Source of the DNA: Ifrita kowaldi | Lineage: Eukaryota > Chordata > Aves > Passeriformes > Cinclosomatidae | DNA length: 64,000 bases | Assembly (NCBI GenBank): GCA_013398055.1 | Contig: VZRS01009539.1 | Span: 683,020-747,019 of the forward strand | Direction: 5' to 3' | Shown: in pieces, positions 45,931 to 57,352 of the stretch | How positions within the stretch are numbered: position 1 is the stretch's first letter | Layout of the letters: each line of letters starts with the position of its first letter | Made by a program: the position numbers and the translations under genes | The notes under the pieces: model-generated | Database searches by the model: none | What the model was told of the DNA's origin: nothing | The model's input: only the letters and a program-made list of their open reading frames with translations

Positions 45931-47323
45931 CAGAAGAAAATTTATTGTGTTATAAAGGAGAATCTCACTCTCTTACGTCTTTTACATCTCTTAGCCCTCT
46001 TAGTTCTCTTAGCTCTCTTACATCTCTCTTACATCTCTCTTACATCTCTTACACACACGCTCCTGCACTTCTTTCTCTCTACTATCCTGCCTCCTGTTTT
46101 TCTGGCCTGCTTCTAGCTGCAGCTGGCAGCTCCAAGCAGGCCCCCTGTACACAAGTCCTTATCAATAAACCTCATGCTCTAAGACCGGACTTCAGAGATC
46201 TCTCGTCTCCATACATCCCGACCGTCCAAACTGAGCCAGACCCCACACATTTGTTTCAAAATTCATACTTGGCAAATTGCAGGCCATTTCATGCTGGAAA
46301 TAGCATTTAACACATATGACTGGGGTGTTCACTTTCACCCAAAATCATGTGAGTCAATGTGAGGAATCTAATATGATGCAAAATGTTTTGGTTAGGGTAT
46401 TTTAAATGCATATATGGAAAGATGCTTTTTAATTTTTTTTTATAAAAAATCATTTGGTGGAATATTTTGGTTTTCATATGAATGGCTGAAAAAGTTCTAT
46501 TCCACCCACAGTATGAACTATTTTGATACCACTGCATTTTTTTCACAGGAGATGATCTACTGAGGTACCTGTTCTCATTTTCTACCAAAGTTCTCTAGAC
46601 TTCCTTGTAAGATATCTCACCCATGACACACTATGGCCCCCTCACAACTTCTCATAGGTCACCCCATTGTGTTGGTGGACACAGGTAATGTTGGATATTG
46701 TAATCCAGAGCTACTGCCAGGAGATACCTTCTATGAAACAGAAACATCAGCATATGAAATGGTGTTTTGATGGAAATCACAGACTTGAACATATTATGTA
46801 AATTCACCTTTCAATTAAAAAACCTCCCACAAAATACAGACATGGATCACTAAGACCCCTTCGCATCAAAAGCTTTGACATAATCACAACATTTCTGTTA
46901 TTTTCTACAATTCCTGCGATAGTAGTATGTATTCATACGCCACAGGGCATACAAAGATGATAGTAATAATCAGTAACAATAATCATGTTTCTGATTTCAT
47001 CCAGTTTCATACTTTTCAAAGCCTACTGTTATCAGCAACTGAAATTCTGCAGCTGAGGGTTTAGAATTCCCCCACTGAGATGAAATCTCACTATAAGTGG
47101 CCTTTGTATATGCATGAGTGTTGTATTAAAAAGAAAATGTTATCACTAATTTTAAAAGCAGATAATTTAAAATAACTGAATTAACAATGAACTAATGAAA
47201 GAGAGATATGTACTGAACCTATATTATCAATATTCATAATAAATAAACTTATGTGTTACCAATATACTCTCAAAATATTTCTGACATTCTCTTATCTTTG
47301 GCAGATGAAACTTCAGGTCTCAC
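45931..47323 (+). other. Redundant copy 2 of 44537-45929
   Basis: It starts in the middle of the solo LTR (between U3 and the TATA-like box), which no retroviral integration would produce, and continues as unique sequence after 47323. The partial LTR at 45931-46247, including a second AATAAA at 46164-46169, is therefore not a second insertion. Confidence 0.95.
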
Positions 47324-49392
47324 AACCTGGACTTTTCATTTCCCAAGGAGCTTTAATGTTTGCATGAAAGGTTCTGTCCTGACAGCAACCTTCAGGCACT
47401 TCACTGACATTATCTGTGAGATACAAAACTTTGAGTAAAACCAGAATTATCTTTCTCATATGCATCAGCTGTGAAAAAAAAGAAAAACAAAAACAAGCAA
47501 CAAATCTGGATAGAATTGCCTAACATATTATGAGGGTTCTTCTTGCAACCAAAAGGTATATAGATATAGATATAGATATAGATATAGATATAGATATAGA
47601 TATAGATATAGATATATACATATATATATGGAAATTAAAACTGAGATTTTAAAAACATTCCTCCAAAATGCTAAATATATTTGCTGCTGAATTCAAAGCT
47701 TTCTGGTTGCTTTTGCCCAGCCTCCGTGCTGCAGCATTTTACTAGCAGCACATTTGTGGGAAAAAAATGCTGTAAAAAACATCTCAAAAAGATTTTAAGA
47801 GACTCAGTTGACACCTAGGGAGCTATCACATCTCTAGTGAGATGGTTCTAACTGTAAAAGACAAGAAGTCACAAACTTCCCACTTTTCAGCAGAGAGCCA
47901 GACTTTGGGATACTCTGCTGTCACAGTATTTTGTCTTTATTCTTTCTCCTTCCTTGTTTTAGGTTTTCTTTTCCTCTGTCAGTGTTCTCCTAAGTGCTTG
48001 TCAATCCACAGCCTTATTTTTTCTCTACACTTCTCAATGATTTTGTTATTTTCAATTCTGATACACGTATAGCATATCTTAATACTTTCTCTGTTCCATA
48101 TATACATAAAACAGGTCAGAAAAACACAAGCAGAAAAACTTCATATTCATTTTTCTATATTCATGCCAGAAATGTTTGTGTGCTTGACCAGTCTCACAGA
48201 AATAAACCTGTCCTGATGCTTTTCTAGCTTATTAAATTCAAACAACTTTCTCTGATTTCTTTTTTTTTTTTTATTATTAATCCATCAAGGAAAAAAGAAG
48301 AAAAAAAAAAAATTCAAAATTTGAGATGATCATCTCTGAGAAAGATTAAAATGAGAGTACAGCTTAAAAGTATCAGGCTGTTCATGGACAGTTTTTGTAC
48401 TAAGAGAGGCTAAATATATCAAATTTACTCTTTGTTGTTATTTGTTCTAAATTAATTGGGATATACAGGAATTAGTTGCTGGAATACAAGCCAAGTTTAA
48501 GTTATGTCCTGTGCATTTTAGGCTGTAGTATGTATTCGTGTGGATGTACAAGTCCAGAATTGTATTAGCTTTCACCTTGTCTATGCTCTCCATCAGGAGT
48601 TCAAGAAATGGGATATTTATCAAATTTAGAGACCATTTGACCTTCTTCAAGTTAATACAAAATCAGATTGACCTATGGGTGCCAGTATCAAGAGCTAGTT
48701 CACTCATTAGATGCCTTCTAGATAGGGATGACCAAACAGTTTGACCTGAGATCACTGATGAGCTACATCCTATTAACCCCCGAAAAAGGAGAGACAAGAA
48801 AAAGAAAGAGAAATAGGGGACAAAAGAAGCCTCAAAGTAACAGCTGTGTTTGATAAAGAAAATAACAGAAATATGGTATAATGGCTATATATTTGATCTG
48901 CTCATCTATAACAGCAGTCTTGGGATGAAGAGCTGTGAAACTATTAGTATTGAGCAGTCCCAGTAAACTTTAGGACAGTAACCTCCTAGTAACCACATTC
49001 TTGCTTTTCCACACCAGAAGTCAGCTTTGTTCTCCCCTATGCACGAAACAAGTCTTGCCAAAACCACAGAGACAAATGATCCGGGAGAGAGTCTGTATCA
49101 GTAATTTCACTAAAGTGAAAAATGGCAAGATGGTTCGAGAAAGCAACTGATTTGCATGAAGGATCTCAGGAATGTGATCTTTTTTTTCTTTGTTTTTAGA
49201 TTCTTACATCCTAATTTAATACATCAAATATCACTTGATTTTGTATGAGGAAGAAAGACAATTACTTGACTATTTGAGTCAAGTCTGGTTGCAAGTGAAG
49301 GACTAGGCATTCATCCAGAATGCTTTTTTTGTTTGTTTTTTATTTTTTCTTCTTTTTCTTTCTTAATATGCACAGGTTTGTCAGAAAAACTG
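47324..49392. other. Unique sequence with a hexamer microsatellite
   Basis: No gene or element recognised. It contains the GATATA array (47557-47630) and T-rich and A-rich runs at 48259-48312. Confidence 0.5.
47557..47630 (+). repeat. (GATATA)n hexanucleotide microsatellite
   Basis: About nine to ten perfect 'gatata' units, passing into TA repeats at the right. Such a pure array is probably polymorphic. Confidence 0.95.
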
Positions 49393-49600
49393 AGGTTCTG
49401 TGAGGGTGGTGAGGCCCTGGCACAGGTTGCCCAGAGAAGCTCTGGATGCCCCATCCCTGGAAGTGTTCAGTGCCAGGTGGGATGGGGCTCTGAACAACCT
49501 GGTCTAGTGGAAGATGTCCCTGCCCATGGCAGAGGGGTTGGAACTGGATGATCTTCAAGGTCCCTTCCAACTCAAACCATTTTATGTCTCCATGATTCCA
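49393..49600 (+). mobile_element. CR1 LINE 3' end with tail
   Basis: Clear CR1 3' sequence in sense orientation: 'caggttgcccagagaagct', 'tgggatggggctctgaaca', 'ggtctagtggaagatgtcc', 'ggttggaactggatgatct', then 'ccatgattccat' as the degenerate tail. Only the non-coding end is left. The overlapping 70-codon frames are CR1-derived. Confidence 0.93.
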
Positions 49601-50556
49601 TATAAATTCTGAAATAATTTATGGTGAGCTTTTAGCGTTCCAAGGACCTCACATGCCTGATTCCACAGATACATACACAATGAATAAAGTTATAAAATCC
49701 TTAATATATGATATTTTCTGTAAATCAAAAATGGAGCACATTTTCTTTGTTAGGTTCCTGGGCAAGTGGTAAAATTCAGCTGTCTGAAAAGTTTCAAGAT
49801 TTTAAGTTTGAACATATATATTTTTTTTTTAATTTGCTAAAGCAAGAGAATAATTCCCAAGTGAAAATAGTCTAATGTAGAAATGGACTTGTGATATTCT
49901 ATTTTATCTTACTAATGGGAATTTTGGGTTAAAAGCATTATTTTTTTACATTTTTGTTTTGCTATTTTTAAGCCACTGCTTTTGAACAAGAAAAAGTTTA
50001 TCAAAATAGTGCAAATCAAGTCTACTTTACTTCCACTTTATATATTCCTACTATATGTCTATCTGCACACCCTGAAGGCTAAGTTGACAGTAAATTTGCC
50101 TTAATGCATTTTGTGTCAAATAGCGCTGCCAGTGTCTGTGTGAGAGTGCTCTGAAGAGAGTACTTAGGTAAAAATAGAGAACAGACCCTCCCTTAGCGCT
50201 TAAAAAGAAGCTATGAAGAACAAAATCAGCCTCCGAATTAAACTTTTTTTATTTTTATGTGCTGCTGCACTTTTAAATCCAAATAACAGTTTTATAACCA
50301 TTATTGCCCATGAATTATAGCTTATATCATATTTGTGTCCAAAGTGGATCAATAATTTGCAATAGATCTTTTTGCCAGTTATGCAATCAAACATAAAAAT
50401 ACATTCCTGCTTCAAAATAGAAAACTATTTAATCAATTTAAATTAAATTCCAAATTAAGATTGAGATACAAATCTATGTTCATTCACTCATATCAATATA
50501 GATATTGTAAAATAAATAGGAAAATAGATTCCTGCTCCTGAGAACTTAAAATGTGA

Positions 50557-50595
50557 TTTAAGGATTTAAGGAATTTAAGGAATTTAAGGAATTTG
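50557..50595 (+). repeat. 9-base tandem repeat (TTTAAGGAA)
   Basis: About four copies of a 9-base unit. Confidence 0.85.
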
Positions 50596-51020
50596 CTCAG
50601 TCTGGGAATATATCACAGCCCTTCACAGCTATTTCTGAGGATTGACTCTAGCTTAATTCTGCCTTTTCAATCTATAGAGTGCCCCCAAATTCTTCATTAT
50701 TTTAAAAATACGCGAAATTCTGACTTCATTTAATTTTTATTTTGTGTCCAGGACAATGCCAAAGGACACTCAGGCATGTTTCATGTGAAAATAAAAAAAC
50801 AGTTGTGTTCCTTGTCTGAATGCAGGATGAAATTAGTTTCTCCAACTCTCTGACACCTGTCTGAAGAAAATTTATAAGGGTCTGTCTCCATCTGGGAAAA
50901 AAAAACAGGTTCTGGAAGATTTGGTATTCCTGCAGGACCCCACTAAATAATCTGGTCCTTAGGAAAAAATATATCATCATCCCACTGTGCAGGTCTGTTT
51001 CTCAGGTTCTGTTTCAGGAT

Positions 51021-51056
51021 ATCTATATATCTGTCTACCTATCTATCTATCTATAT
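51021..51056 (+). repeat. CTAT/TATC microsatellite
   Basis: Interrupted tetranucleotide repeat 'ctatctatctatctat' with TA-rich start. Confidence 0.85.
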
Positions 51057-51105
51057 GTGAATTTTGGAGAAATGAGCAGTAGTTTGCAGGGCTGAGACAC
51101 AGGCT

Positions 51106-51146
51106 AAAGATGATATCCAATGATGATATCCAGATGATATCCAATC
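51106..51146 (+). repeat. GATGATATCCA tandem repeat
   Basis: Three 'gatgatatcca' units with spacers of different length. Confidence 0.85.
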
Positions 51147-51592
51147 AACAGATGTCAGAGGTTCATCTCTTTGGCTGCAGCATCACTTCCTCTCACCAAG
51201 GCTCTCTTTCCATCAGACAAAGACAAGTAATAATACTTTCTTTCCTTTCAAACATGGGTTCAGAAACGCGAGCTACAAACTGGCAATTTTTTTGCATAGA
51301 CAAAAGCCTGGTCTGCCAGTGTGCTATTGTAGAGAGGTTAGTATTTCCCTTCAGTCTTAATTTATTTGGATGTAATATCTTAATATTGCCAATTCTTCAC
51401 AGAATTAAGAAACAATGCCTGTAATGAAAAGGCAATGTTTTGAAACAAATATTCATCTTTCCATATAATTCATTTTCTCACAAAAATATTACAGCAAATT
51501 CATTCACTTACAGATTAAGAAACTACTGTTAGATTATGATATTAATAATAGTAGTATTTATTATTTCTGTTTATGTTGGACCACTTTTTATT

Positions 51593-51593
51593 N
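51593..51593. other. Single-N assembly gap without flanking duplication
   Basis: An isolated N; the sequences on either side are not repeated nearby. Confidence 0.93.
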
Positions 51594-54500
51594 CTCCTCA
51601 GCAGAGACAATTCTACTACATACTGGTTTAGGAGATAAAACCCGTCCAAACTTCCGTAAAGATCCGAGTGTCTTATTTTAAGTTGGATTACTACTCTTGC
51701 AGACTGAGACCAGATAAACAAAGCCCTTATATAACTTCAGGGCTGTTGTGATCAATTTGCCTGGTGCACGACTCTGGGGACCATGCTGTTTTACCATCTT
51801 GATTGCAATGATAAATCCATCATTATGTTCAGTGCGGTGGAAACAGCTCAGAGCCTTGCCATTTGTGGCAAATCTTTTCTATGGCAGGCTCATAGTAAAT
51901 CAGTCTAACCTGAGCTGACAATGATTGATTCTGAACAAAATGTCATGAACAATCAAATCCTCCGTTTTCTCCTTCTTTTAAAACTGAATAGATTTAACCC
52001 CCTAAATCTAACTAAATTCCAAATAAGAGAAAATGGAGAAGGATTGCTTGAGGGTGTTTTCTTTTCTCTGATTGATAATTCTGGAGAAAAGGGGGAGATT
52101 TAGTTCACATTTTAGAAATCTAAAGTGTGAGGCGAACAATGCACCTGTTATTTGCAGTCATTGATCATTACTATCATTAAGACTCAGATAAACACATATT
52201 TTAATCCACATCAGAGTGCATGTGTTGGGAAGAAGACAGGAAGATTTATCAGCTCTCTGAGGCAGGTATTGTTTCTTTCCTTCTGCTTGCTGAAATCCCT
52301 CCCATAATGGACGTGTGGTAATGATTGGAGTGCCTGAAACATTTTGTGACACAGACAGCATCAATATTGTAACACAGAATTAGAGTCATCAAGGCAGCCT
52401 TCTGATTTATCTTGGGTTGTTTTTTTTTGACCTCACAGACGTTGTTAGAAAGCACCCTGAACCATTATGGGTATTAGGGGGAACCTAAAGCTCTCCCAGA
52501 AATCTGTGTTGGTCAAAATCTAACATTTGATTGAACATGGTTGAATCAAATCCTATATTTCATTGACAGAAGATGTACAGAAAAGAAGAAAAAACACTTC
52601 TGACCCCAAAGCTGAATGTTCCAAAGCTTGGAATTAATTTTATCAGTTAAGTTTTTTTGAAGCTATATTTAAAAAATAATACACCATCATGATATCCCTT
52701 AAAGCAGCCAGATATTTCTGGAATAGGTGCAGATCGTAAAAAAGATGTGAGCAGATCTTCTTGCTGTACAATTTGTGACAAAAGAAAAAAAAAGTGGCAT
52801 TGAAATAAAATAGCTTTGGCTTTTTTGCATACTGAATAGAAAATGAAAATGATACAGTCACTGAAATGATTACCTCATTTATTTGTTTATCAAGAATATT
52901 GGATGAAAGAAAGTAAGGGAATTGAAATTAAATGAATTGTAAGCATCTTTCAAATCTATTCTTTTTTCTAATCTACAGAGATCAGACACTTTGGAGAGGC
53001 AATCAGCTTCAACATGAGGTAGAACAAACAGAAGCATCTTCCAGCTGAGACAAAAGGCTTTGCAGAGCTCCTGTTTGTGAGGAGATGTGAAAAGAATAGC
53101 TTAAATTGACTATCAGATATTTTTATACTGTTTTGGAGGAGTGGGAATCTTTCAAATATAATATCTGAATATCATGCTTGTGAAACTGAAACACAAGCAG
53201 AACTTGCTGTAGATGGGGTATTATTCTTTGCACAGCCGTACTAATGCAACTGCCTCTGACCTGAATTAAAATCATTATTCCTATTCACACTTTCTTGATC
53301 AGAATTACTAGGGGAAAGATGGTTCTGCTTCACAGAGGATTTAATTATATCATCAAGTTTTGGTATTCAAAACTTAGTTTAGTTTTGATTCAGAACAAAT
53401 CCCAAAAATTCTCAGTGACAGCAATAGTCCAAGGGTTCTTAATACAAAGACAATCCACTCTGAGAGACTGAACCTGGGCTGCAGTTTCTGAAAGCCCTGG
53501 GATTTCTGGATTAGAGGCAATCTCCCTGCTTGGCTGCCTCAGTGACACGAAGCTTCATAGTCTGGTCTCTTCAGTAAAACAAACCAGTAGCCACATATAT
53601 GAGTTTTCAAGAAAGCAGGGATGTTTGGAAGATCATGGCAAAGATCCTACTACGTGGTGTCTAAAATAACTGCTATTAAATTTAACTCTCTGTGGGCTTT
53701 TAAATGACATTCCCAAGTAAAATCCTTTTTTTTTCCTTCCCAGATATTTTCCAATCAGCATTAATCACTCCATTATTGGCTATTGTCTACAATATCAATG
53801 CAGCACAAACATGAATGGGTTTGTCAAATGAGGCAGCTGGTGCTGAGAACCTCTGTCCATACCATATGAGGTGGGGTGTTCAGGGAGTTGGTTTGGCCTC
53901 ACTGTATTTTGCTTGTGAACAAGTATCCTTCTGTTTCATTTAACCCAAGAGTAATCTCATTTCTGATTTCCTTTGTGAGAACCAACACTCATAATCCAAA
54001 ATAAAATGGTAGGGTAAATATTCTGTCTAGAAAAGGTTAGATCATGACTTGTGGCCTCACTGTCTGGGGATATCCTCCATATCCTACAGCTTGGCTGCTG
54101 TTCAATACTGTGCCAAGTAATAACTTTTAGAATTATGCCAAAACTTTGCCAGGTGGCAGTGAAGGTTTGGCCTTCCTCAGGAAGTTACTGTGAAACAAAT
54201 TCAAGCCTAAGCTATTTGACACCATTATTCTAGCATGGATCCCCTTACAGAGTCAATCAGTAGACATTAACTAATCAAAGCTTTTTCACCTTAAAATCCA
54301 GGGACAGTGAACAAATCACAAGCACCAGTCTTGGGGAAATAAGAGGAAGTTTGCATGGAGAAACTTTAATATAGAGATATTTTTTCATGAGGGGCAGTCA
54401 GAAAAAGACACAAGGTAAACAAAGTGACTCAGAGCTGACTTTCAATTGTTCATATAGGGTCTTAACATAACATGAAACCAAACTTCCAGTTAGCTCATAT

Positions 54501-55548
54501 GAGTTTTACCACATGTTCCTGTGTAAGTTTTTTGGAGATAATTTGAGCCATGCTTCATATTAAGAGAAAAAAACCAAAAAAACAAAAAACAAACAAAAAA
54601 CCCCCCAACAACAACAAACCACAAAGCAAACTAACCAGGTTTTGACCTGGGTTAAGCATAACCTGTTGCCAGAGGAGGTTAAGAGGCTAGCAGAATTAAA
54701 ACAGAAATTATAAATATGTACAAAAACAGAAGTAGCAGTATAAAAGCAAATATTGAATCAGTCACTGAGAAGTGAACCAACAAAAACAGCACAACACTTT
54801 CAGAACTGATAAAATACTTGTAAGACTAGGCTTCAGACAAACTCACCCCATCCAAGGTCTGGTAGCACTTTACTGGAAGGCTTTTCACTGTTTATTCTGA
54901 AATACCTGGTAACAACCTCTGTTGATTATGCTACAGGAAAGTAGATGAGCAATGAGCCCACACACTATACCAGTGAAAAGCACGCTCACGTTCATGAAAT
55001 CATCTTGTATCTCTTAAAATATGAACACAACATTAACATAAAAAATAAACTTTGTCTTAATATTTCCAAAGATTTTTTTTTTTCAATCTGACCAGTGCTG
55101 AGATCATTAAACTTTTAAAATTATACCTGTACTAGCAAAATAAAGAGGGCCAGGGCTAAGGATGAACCTGACTGTTCACCCTGCTAAACCTTTAATCCTC
55201 CTTGGCCCAACCTTATACAGAATGAACAAGCCATTCAACATTGGGCCAAGATCCAAGTCTGGCACAGGTGGGACTATTCTAGCAGTGTTTGGGAGGATAA
55301 GGGTATTTTATTGTGCAGTTCAATTTGGGCTGTGTCACTAACCTTCAGAGACAGAAAATATTGCCTTGCACATTTTATTAATTAAAGATTACAGGCATAT
55401 GAATTACACTTAATCCTTTTTTTTTCCTTTAGCAAAACTCAGCCTTAATTTTTCTCAAATATATTACTCCCAGAATTAAAAAATCCGTTGCTGACATAAT
55501 TCTGTGTATTTGAACAGTCCCTCTCTTGACACACATTGGCTCCTGTGC

Positions 55549-55627
55549 TTACGTCTGTACTACCAAAGAGCAAAAGTGCCCATGCTAAGGGATTACCCCA
55601 CAATTGTCCATACAGTCAGACGTAAGT
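55549..55627. repeat. Dyad with 10-base arms and ~55-base loop
   Basis: 'cttacgtctg' near 55550 and 'cagacgtaag' near 55618 are perfect reverse complements. Neighbouring bases 'ta' and 'tacagt' allow slight extension with a small bulge. No known RNA family is recognised. Confidence 0.7.
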
Positions 55628-55671
55628 ACTGTTGTAAGGGGGGGTCTAACACAGGCTTGGCTTCCTGAAAC

Positions 55672-55691
55672 TGCTGAACAATTGTTCAGCA
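55672..55691. repeat. 20-base perfect palindrome
   Basis: The sequence 'tgctgaacaattgttcagca' is identical to its own reverse complement. Confidence 0.95.
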
Positions 55692-55989
55692 ACTGGATGT
55701 GGATATGTGAATTTATCCTTATGGATGTGAATTATTCAGTCAGAGTGATCATTGGGCTCTTTTGCTTGCTATTGTAGAAGTAGCTGATAGGTAGGTGTAG
55801 CTACACTGTCACAGGGCAGTGCTAAACTGACTGACTGCTTTCCTATCGAGCAGACTGGCAGTGTCCAAACTACACAGTCCTTGTCCCTGAGCCAACTCTG
55901 GGCCCCAGTGGCGCCTGCAGAGCCTTAGTACATAATCATGATTTTATGTGCTCTTCAGTACAGAATGTCAGAAATAACACAAGGTCTGT

Positions 55990-56313
55990 TTCAGCCCAGC
56001 AGCACGATACTTTTATTGCACAGAAGATAACCTCTAGGAAGTTGCATGACAATGTCTATTTGAAGGTGTCGAGGCTGTGGGGACAGTCCTGAAGAAAGAT
56101 GTTGGGCAGAGAGCACCAAACCCGATGCAGTTTCATCCTCATTGCCTTGGAGGAGCAGTCTCTGGAGTCTGCAGTCAAAGACATCTTTGCTTCTTGGTGA
56201 GAGTTAGAACAAGTGATATAAATCTCCAAGGGGAAAAGACTGTCTTTGCTCCCTCGTGGTCTTTTATTTAGCAGCATGGATTCACCCAGCATGGTTTCTA
56301 CAGCTGAAATACG
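55990..56313 (-). other. Candidate terminal exon (unconfirmed)
   Basis: On the minus strand an acceptor-like 'gcgtatttcag' ends at 56314, with a branch-point-like 'ctaat' about 25 bases further upstream. The frame open from before this site ends in TAG at 56058-56056, after about 85 codons, and AATAAA follows at 56017-56012, about 40 bases after the stop. T- and G-containing sequence lies beyond, as expected near a cleavage site. The encoded peptide ends 'HRVWCSLPNIFLQDCPHSLD' and a few residues more, with no family I recognise. The frame also runs upstream of the acceptor to an ATG at 56328. Chance is quite possible: the polypyrimidine tract is weak and frames of this length are common here. 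Confidence 0.2.
56012..56017 (-). terminator. Possible poly(A) signal AATAAA
   Basis: AATAAA on the minus strand about 40 bases downstream of the stop of the candidate exon. The hexamer is common in AT-rich DNA, so position is the only support. Confidence 0.25.
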
Positions 56314-56338
56314 CATACGTGTTTTCAAGATTAGGAAA

Positions 56339-56378
56339 GCAGTGATTTATTATCTTTTCACATGCAATTGCCTGTAGG
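56339..56378 (+). repeat. Left arm of 40-base inverted repeat
   Basis: The reverse complement occurs at 57313-57352. The first 33 bases (56339-56371, 'gcagtgatttattatctttt' and on to 'caattgc') match without error, and 38 of 40 match overall. Confidence 0.97.
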
Positions 56379-57312
56379 ATGAACAAGAACAGCTGTTCAG
56401 TAGTGTAGAGCAGCAATACACAGTAGCTTGCTGCAGGGTAGGAAAGGAAGGAATTCCATAATTTGATTTGGTAGGGGAGCTTCTATCCGCAGAAGTGGGC
56501 AAATGTAGGTTTATTCAGGAAATCTTTTTCTCACTGTGAAAAGTGCTATTGTCTCTTAATTACTACCACCAATAGCCAAGTCCTTAATATTACATCTGTG
56601 CTGAAAGGCAGCATTCTCCAGAATCTCGCAGAGGCATTGTCTGTGTTCTGGCACGGATGATGCAAGACCATCCCAGAATAACAGCACCCTCTTCTGATCA
56701 GTCCTGAGGTTCTTACTTTTCCCACTATCCATCACTGTCAGCTCCCATTACTGTAGTTTCTGAGATCCATCAGGCTCCCAGCACAGTGTAGTGCACCACA
56801 GAATGCTACGGGAAATGTAACCATTCCCACAAAAAATGTAGCTTCCTCTCTTTTTACTGAATAAAGCATAAAACAAGACACAAGTTCACATGGAAGCAGG
56901 AATTATATTCACGGAACTGCAAACGTAGAAGGATGGAGCTGACTCCTGAGTCATCGTGTATATTATTTTGAACATATAAATATTTTCCTCTGCTCCTTCC
57001 TGCCTCAAGGTTATTCAGCTTCACTTCAGCTGAACAAACCAGGTCTGATGGTTGGCTGTGCTGCTATAAAATTATTGTCAGTTGACAACACATGCACACT
57101 TGCCTTGCAGAGGACAGCATTTAGAGATACATATCATATTCAAAATCAGTGGCAGCCATAGGCAAACCTGGACTATATTGCATTTTAGGTTAGGCTTCCA
57201 ATCAGTGCCACCACATTTTCAACATCAAGCATTCAACAGTCAGTACATGTGAAAATTAAAGTTGCATGCACAAATCTGTCCTCCCTTAAGTGTTCTTCAA
57301 GTCTCTGAATTG
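56379..57312. other. Spacer between inverted-repeat arms, nothing recognised
   Basis: About 0.93 kb of ordinary non-coding sequence with no transposase-like frame. It has a small palindrome 'gaacagctgttc' near its left end. Confidence 0.5.
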
Positions 57313-57352
57313 CCCACAAGCAATTGCATGTGAAAAGATAATAAATCACTGC
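57313..57352 (-). repeat. Right arm of 40-base inverted repeat
   Basis: Reverse complement of 56339-56378. The perfect part is 57320-57352. No shared short duplication is seen outside the two arms. Confidence 0.97.

Larger units (their letters stand above)
49601..51592. other. Unique sequence with short tandem repeats
   Basis: No gene or element. Holds the three short tandem arrays listed below and a 104-codon frame at 51110-51424 without recognisable features. Confidence 0.5.
51594..55984. other. Unique sequence, nothing recognised
   Basis: No gene, RNA or element identified. An A-rich, AAAC-type stretch lies at about 54565-54625. Two dyads occur near 55.55-55.69 kb, listed separately. Confidence 0.5.

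Noticed and set aside
48259..48312. T run followed by A run as a hairpin
   Set aside because: The pairing is low-complexity T against A with interruptions and would be expected from simple runs alone.
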